This document shows, piece by piece, positions 60,163 to 64,000 of a DNA stretch of 64,000 nucleotides. This DNA is from CAVVST01 sp963750995. GTDB taxonomy: Bacteria; Acidobacteriota; Vicinamibacteria; Vicinamibacterales; UBA2999. The notes under the pieces are model-generated. The model was not told where the DNA came from, ran no database searches, and worked only from the letters and a program-made list of their open reading frames with translations. The DNA lies in contig CAVVST010000003.1 of NCBI GenBank assembly GCA_963750995.1, forward strand, positions 62,001 through 126,000, read 5' to 3'. The position numbers were made by a program, and so were the translations under genes. Within the stretch, counting starts at the first letter, position 1. Every line of letters begins with the position of its first letter.

Positions 60163-62088
60163 ATGATGCCCGAACCGTCGCGAGCGCCGTCGGCTGTCGC
60201 AACGGAGCACTCCCTCGGCCCGTACCACTACTGGGCCTTCATCAGCTACAGCCATAAAGACGAGGCATTCGCCAAGCGGCTGCAGGCCTACCTCGAGACC
60301 TACCGCGTTCCCAAAGCGATCGTTGGGCGGCCGTTGCGGGGCGAGCGGATTCCCCCGCGGCTCTTCCCGGTGTTCCGCGACCGCGACGAACTGCCCGGAG
60401 CCTCAGATCTGGGCGCGAAGCTCCGCAAAGAGCTGCAACGCTCGCGCTATCTCATCGTCGTCTGTTCCGCCAACTCGGTCGGGTCCCAATGGGTGGACGA
60501 AGAGATCCGATACTTCCAGGCGCTCGACCGTGCCGACCGTGTACTCTGCATCATCAGCGACGACCGCCGCGGCGATGGCAACATCGAGGCGGCAGCTGAA
60601 TATTTCCCACCGGCGTTGCGACTGGCGGTCGAAGCGGACGAACCACTGGATCCGGACCTGGTCCAGCCGATTGCCGCCGATGCCCGGCCCACCGGAGACG
60701 GCTGGAAGCACGCACGGCTGAAGCTGGTTGCCGGCATCCTCGGCGTCGATTTCGACGAACTTCGCAATCGTGAACGGCGCCGCCAACGGATCCGGCGGGG
60801 CCAGCTCGCGGTGCTGACGGCGCTCATCGCGTGTGCCGCCACGTTCATGTACGTGTTCCTGGCCGACGCGGGTGCCCCGCTCCCGGGTGCCGAGGCGATA
60901 CGGCGGCTGCTCGATCGCTACGAGATCGCCTGGTCTCGTCCCGTGTACGGCACGTCAGACGTACAGGCCACTGCCGTCAGGCTGCGGAGTGCGCTTGTGG
61001 ATGAGCTGCTGGACCGATGGCGTCAGCGCGCATGGCATTTTCCGGTGTTCGACGTCACCAGCACGTCAAAGACGCTGCTCGACGTATGGCTGGCGTCGCA
61101 GTCGGCCACCGGCGCGCTTCGCCCGGGCACGGCAGCCACACGGCAGTCGGCCGCGGACATGACGGCGATTTTCGGCGGAGCCTTCCTTCCGGGTGTCCCG
61201 ATAGAAACGGGCGGCCAACTGCGCGGCTGGCGGATCGGCCATTACCTGCCGTCGGGCAACCAGATTATCGGCTCCGGGACTGCAAGCGGCGCCGGGTTCT
61301 GGCTTACTGCGGGATTGGCGGTAACGCTCGCACGTGACGACCTGGTCTCTGAGACCGAACGCCTCGGCGCCCTCGCGCGGCTTGCGCAGGCGCAGGCAGT
61401 CGTCGACACTTACTACGGGAACGACGGCGGCTGGAACTTCTTCCCGGACCAGTTCGAGCCCGAGGCGCACAGCACATACGCTTCCCTGCTCGCCCTGCTT
61501 GCCCTGCTCGAAACCCGCGCCGCGGGACTCCCGTGGAACGGGAGCCTCGAGAAGCGTGACATGCTGCTGCAGTCGACAGCAGGCTGGCTGATCGCTCGCT
61601 TTGATGAGCGATCCAACCCGCGTGGATGGCGCGGTTCCCCGACGGATACCGGTATCCCTGTCGACGGGCTGACGCTGCAGGCCTATGCCGAGCTTCTGCG
61701 GGCCGAGGCGGAGGCGGGTATCCAGCTTCCCGACGGCATCGTGGACGCGATCGCCGTTCAGGTTCCGGCGCTCGTGGAGCGTCCGGCCGACTATCCGATC
61801 GTCAACAAGACCTACTTCCGTCCCTATCGAAGGGCCGACGGCCTGGTGATGGACGGACAGGAGTCCATGTACTACGCGTGGCATCCATGGGCGATTGAGA
61901 TGTCGTCGTGGTGGATTCGGCGGCTCGAGCGCAATCGGGCGCCGCGCGAGCAGCTGGTTACGGCCCGTCGCGCGCTGGGCCACCTGGTGGTGGACCTTGG
62001 AGACGAGATTGTGGAGGGCATGCTCGACGGAGTCGCCTACCCGATCGCCGAAACTGCGTACACGCTGGCAATCGTCGAGTCGCCCTGA
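60163..62088 (+). CDS. TIR-domain membrane protein with large extracytoplasmic helical domain
   Basis: The 641-residue protein has a TIR-type domain (about 24-165: YWAFISYSHKDEAFAKRL, FRDRDELPGASDLGAKLRKEL, CSANSVGSQWVDEEI with the presumed NADase Glu at 113/114). A basic helical linker (GILGVDFDELRNRERRRQR) leads to one membrane segment (213-234), and about 400 outer residues are made of paired helices with repeats like LLALLALLETRAAG. The outer part resembles an alpha/alpha toroid. ATG 60163 is chosen; TTG 60112 would also be open. It could couple an outside signal to a TIR response. Confidence 0.8.
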   Translation: MMPEPSRAPSAVATEHSLGPYHYWAFISYSHKDEAFAKRLQAYLETYRVPKAIVGRPLRGERIPPRLFPVFRDRDELPGASDLGAKLRKELQRSRYLIVVCSANSVGSQWVDEEIRYFQALDRADRVLCIISDDRRGDGNIEAAAEYFPPALRLAVEADEPLDPDLVQPIAADARPTGDGWKHARLKLVAGILGVDFDELRNRERRRQRIRRGQLAVLTALIACAATFMYVFLADAGAPLPGAEAIRRLLDRYEIAWSRPVYGTSDVQATAVRLRSALVDELLDRWRQRAWHFPVFDVTSTSKTLLDVWLASQSATGALRPGTAATRQSAADMTAIFGGAFLPGVPIETGGQLRGWRIGHYLPSGNQIIGSGTASGAGFWLTAGLAVTLARDDLVSETERLGALARLAQAQAVVDTYYGNDGGWNFFPDQFEPEAHSTYASLLALLALLETRAAGLPWNGSLEKRDMLLQSTAGWLIARFDERSNPRGWRGSPTDTGIPVDGLTLQAYAELLRAEAEAGIQLPDGIVDAIAVQVPALVERPADYPIVNKTYFRPYRRADGLVMDGQESMYYAWHPWAIEMSSWWIRRLERNRAPREQLVTARRALGHLVVDLGDEIVEGMLDGVAYPIAETAYTLAIVESP

Positions 62089-62092
62089 CAGT

Positions 62093-62944
62093 TCATCGAC
62101 AGACGGCGACAATTCGCAGGTAGCCAATGAGCCCGCACTCGGCCGCGCGCAGGGCACTTCGCCAGGCGCGCCGCTCGAGTGCCGGGACATCCGTAGCGCT
62201 GGCCGTCCGATCGAGGCGCGTGAAGTACCTGACCAGGACAGCCGTGTGATCGCGCTGAACCTTCACGGCTGCCCCAACCGACCCCAGGATGTCCGCCCAC
62301 TCGCGGCGCGAGACGAGCGTCACGTGCCAGTCGCGCTCGAGCCCGCGGACCAGACGGCGTTCCGCGGTATTGCGCGGCTGGCGCTTGAGGTAGACGTCCT
62401 CCAGCGCGATCCGTCCGCCGGACCGCAGCGCAGCGCGCCAGCGGTTCACAAACCGGGTCTTGTCGACGACATGATCCCAGGCGCCCTGCCCCCACAGGAC
62501 GTCATAGCATGACGCCGGAACCTGCACCCGCAGCATGTCGGCTCTCTTCAGGCGCACCAGGCGCGTCAGGCCGACCAGCGCCGTGAGGCGATTCCCTTCG
62601 CGCACGCGCTGACGGCTGATGTCGATGCCGTCGACGCGACATCCGAAGCGATCGGCCAGCAGCCTGGCGGAACCACCCAATCCGCACCCGAGATCCAGCA
62701 CGACGTCGTCCTTGTCGATTCCCGCCGCGCCGGCCAACCCGAAAACCATGCGGCTGCCGCCGACGTGATTCTGGTCGGTGATATCGGTGGCGCGATCCTC
62801 GGCCAGATCCAGCGGCGTCAGCGAGCGCGGGTCCTTCCCGCGCGCCGCCACTCTCGCCAGGATGGGGCGCTCGCGAACAGGATGATTCAGGTAGAGCCGT
62901 TCGAGGACTCGTCGTGAATTTTCGCGCAATGGATCCGGGGTCAT
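62093..62944 (-). CDS. SAM-dependent class I methyltransferase
   Basis: The 283-residue protein starts at ATG 62944; upstream in-frame codons lie in the repeat region. The SAM site is VVLDLGCGLGGSARLLADRFGCRVDGIDIS (84-90 core), followed by WGQGAWDHVVDKTRFVNRW and GGRIALEDVYLKRQP. It resembles methyltransferases acting on small molecules such as sarcosine/glycine or quinone precursors; the substrate is unknown. It is convergent with the TIR gene, 4 bases apart. Confidence 0.82.
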   Translation of the reverse strand: MTPDPLRENSRRVLERLYLNHPVRERPILARVAARGKDPRSLTPLDLAEDRATDITDQNHVGGSRMVFGLAGAAGIDKDDVVLDLGCGLGGSARLLADRFGCRVDGIDISRQRVREGNRLTALVGLTRLVRLKRADMLRVQVPASCYDVLWGQGAWDHVVDKTRFVNRWRAALRSGGRIALEDVYLKRQPRNTAERRLVRGLERDWHVTLVSRREWADILGSVGAAVKVQRDHTAVLVRYFTRLDRTASATDVPALERRAWRSALRAAECGLIGYLRIVAVCR

Positions 62945-62961
62945 CGGTACACCCCGCCCGC

Positions 62962-63057
62962 GGGTCAGACCTGGGGTCAGACCGGGGTCAGACCGAGACG
63001 GGTCAGACCACGGTCTGACCCAAGGGTGACCTGATGACCCCAGGGGTGACCCTGACA
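62962..63057. repeat. GGGTCAGACC repeat cluster, left copy
   Basis: GGGTCAGACC-type units occur four times, and GGTCAGACC-AC-GGTCTGACC forms a perfect inverted repeat at 63001-63020. A GGGTGACC/GACCCC pair follows. A second copy ends the window (63952-64000). Confidence 0.85.
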
Positions 63058-63179
63058 AAGAACGAATAGCCGTGCAGGACTGACCTGTTCGTGACGATAA
63101 ACCAGTCCACGAGGCCGCCGGAGGGCCCGGCCGCCGGCACGGCGCCGGGAACCCGGCATTGAACGTGGGGGCGAGGCTT

Positions 63180-63737
63180 ATGTGGAAGCGCGATCAGGTT
63201 GTGAAACCAGTAAACGGACAGCAGGCACCGCCGGCGATGGCAACTTATGAGCCGCCACCGTCAGTGGCGCCGCCGGCGCCGGCGCCGGCACCCGCAATCA
63301 GTCAGATGGGGAGGGATCTCGTGAACATCGGAAAATCAGTCGTAATCAAAGGCGAGTTGAACGGGAGCGAAGACCTCACCATCGAAGGGCGCGTTGAAGG
63401 CACGATCGACCTGCGGGAGAACGTGCTGACCATCGGCCCGAACGGGAAGATCAAGGCGCAGGTGTTTGCCAAATCGGTCATCGTGCTGGGCTCGGTGACA
63501 GGCAACATCACGGCGTCGGAGAAAATCGACATCCGTGACGGCGGCATCGTCGAGGGCGATCTCGTCTCGCCTCGCGTGGGCATCTCCGAAGGCGCTCACT
63601 TCCGCGGCACGGTCGATATGCAGAAGAAGGCGCAGCCCGGGCAGCGGCCGGGCAACGCACAGGACAAGCCGTCTCAGCCCTCGGACGTGATGGCGAAGCG
63701 GCAAGACGCACCGGCGGTACCCGCTGTCGCACATTAA
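63180..63737 (+). CDS. bactofilin (polymer-forming cytoskeletal protein)
   Basis: The 185-residue protein has a Pro/Ala-rich N-terminal tail (1-45), the bactofilin beta-helix (about 48-135: VVIKGELNGSEDLTIEGRVEGTIDL, VIVLGSVTGNITASEKIDIRDGGIVEGDLVSPRVGISEGAHFRGTV) and a disordered C-terminus. It assembles into filaments at the membrane and helps shape or place envelope machinery. ATG 63180 has a GCGAGG ribosome site. It is a single-gene unit with a terminator at 63784. Confidence 0.92.
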   Translation: MWKRDQVVKPVNGQQAPPAMATYEPPPSVAPPAPAPAPAISQMGRDLVNIGKSVVIKGELNGSEDLTIEGRVEGTIDLRENVLTIGPNGKIKAQVFAKSVIVLGSVTGNITASEKIDIRDGGIVEGDLVSPRVGISEGAHFRGTVDMQKKAQPGQRPGNAQDKPSQPSDVMAKRQDAPAVPAVAH

Positions 63738-63783
63738 CGGACCCGAGCCCCCCACTCGCCTCCGCTTTCGGTGCGACGAACAG

Positions 63784-63807
63784 AAACCCCAGCCACGGCT
63801 GGGGTTT
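63784..63807 (+). terminator. intrinsic terminator after the bactofilin gene
   Basis: AAACCCCAGCC-AC-GGCTGGGGTTT is a perfect 11-base stem 47 bases after the bactofilin stop, followed by CGTTTATT. The symmetrical A/T ends could let it work in both directions. Confidence 0.8.
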
Positions 63808-63951
63808 CGTTTATTGAGGCATCAGCTTGCATCCCCGGATCCCTCAATGATGGGATAGCGCTTCACCTCCCCTTTCCAGAGAAAGGCTGTTCGGCCGGGC
63901 GGGTGCAGCCTGGGTGACATGCCTATGCCCGACCTCGCCGAACTCTGATCG

Positions 63952-64000
63952 GGGTCGGACCGAGGGTCAGACCATTGGTCTGACCCCAAGTCTGACCCTT
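63952..64000. repeat. GGGTCAGACC repeat cluster, right copy
   Basis: GGGTCAGACCA-T-TGGTCTGACCC (63964-63986) is a perfect 11-base inverted repeat, with further GGTCGGACC and TCTGACCC units running to the window edge. Between the terminator and this cluster (63808-63951) I see a small CCTTTC-CAGA-GAAAGG hairpin and no gene I can support. Confidence 0.8.

Noticed and set aside
62962..63057. GGGTCAGACC cluster as a replication origin or iteron set
   Set aside because: The units are inverted and palindromic like REP elements, and no initiator or partition gene is adjacent.
63808..63951. Possible riboswitch or small RNA after the bactofilin terminator
   Set aside because: Only a 6-base hairpin is visible and no known conserved core could be matched by eye.

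Overview
The window is GC-rich, gene-dense bacterial DNA. It probably comes from a soil or sediment Acidobacteriota of the Vicinamibacteria type. I infer this from its content: a TonB-dependent receptor with an N-terminal carboxypeptidase-like domain, DUF6152, DUF5666 and DUF5916 proteins, Vgb-like propellers, Gly-rich secreted proteins, and many intergenic palindromic repeats. I see no rRNA, tRNA, CRISPR array, phage or complete transposon. About ten genes are split by single-base frameshifts although both halves stay conserved, which suggests an indel-prone (long-read) assembly more than real decay.

Region 1 (1-23.8 kb) is a catabolic and transport island. It holds two c-type cytochromes around a Tat-targeted ThDP enzyme, a THI5-like binding protein and a B3-type metallo-beta-lactamase. 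Next come three iron/polyamine-type ABC binding proteins interleaved with four cupin genes, a second ThDP enzyme coupled to a 3-hydroxyisobutyrate-dehydrogenase-like enzyme, and one ABC ATPase plus a double-domain permease. An orphan EutA, a class II aldolase, a 4,5-dihydroxyphthalate-decarboxylase-like protein, an alpha/beta hydrolase, a PanB-like enzyme and a Rieske oxygenase follow. The set looks like uptake and breakdown of aromatic or other organic acids; the substrate is unknown.

Region 2 (23.8-36.6 kb) holds aroE, a PEGA/TonB pair, a second class II aldolase, a large TonB-dependent receptor, a DUF6152 / secreted protein / heme-Vgb cluster, a third class II aldolase coupled to an alcohol dehydrogenase, and a small secreted protein.

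Region 3 (36.6-41 kb) is a compact ECF sigma-factor locus: a membrane protein with an outside glycogen-binding (CBM48-like) domain, a CBM48 surface protein, the sigma factor, a Gly-rich secreted protein and a divergent DUF5666 lipoprotein. Three copies of one exact promoter-like motif (TGTGACC, 16 bases, CGTCT) precede the three transcription units, so this looks like a self-contained regulon.

Region 4 (41-48.9 kb) has a prolyl oligopeptidase, a pseudo-receiver/zinc-ribbon protein, mobA, two frameshifted envelope-type genes, small proteins and an M20 amidohydrolase.

Region 5 (48.8-56.3 kb) is a tightly overlapping leftward operon: PDZ membrane protein, antiporter-like protein, a single 919-residue polypeptide joining a CPA2-type cation/proton antiporter to trehalose-6-phosphate synthase (OtsA), OtsB, and trehalose synthase (TreS). 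This joins ion transport to compatible-solute synthesis and is the most striking coding find.

Region 6 (56.4-64 kb) has a DUF5916 outer-membrane protein, small and secreted hypotheticals, a TIR-domain membrane protein, a methyltransferase and a bactofilin with a clear terminator.

At least seven families of palindromic repeats lie between genes. Several have been taken into genes, supplying start codons, stop codons, C-terminal tails or in-frame inserts.
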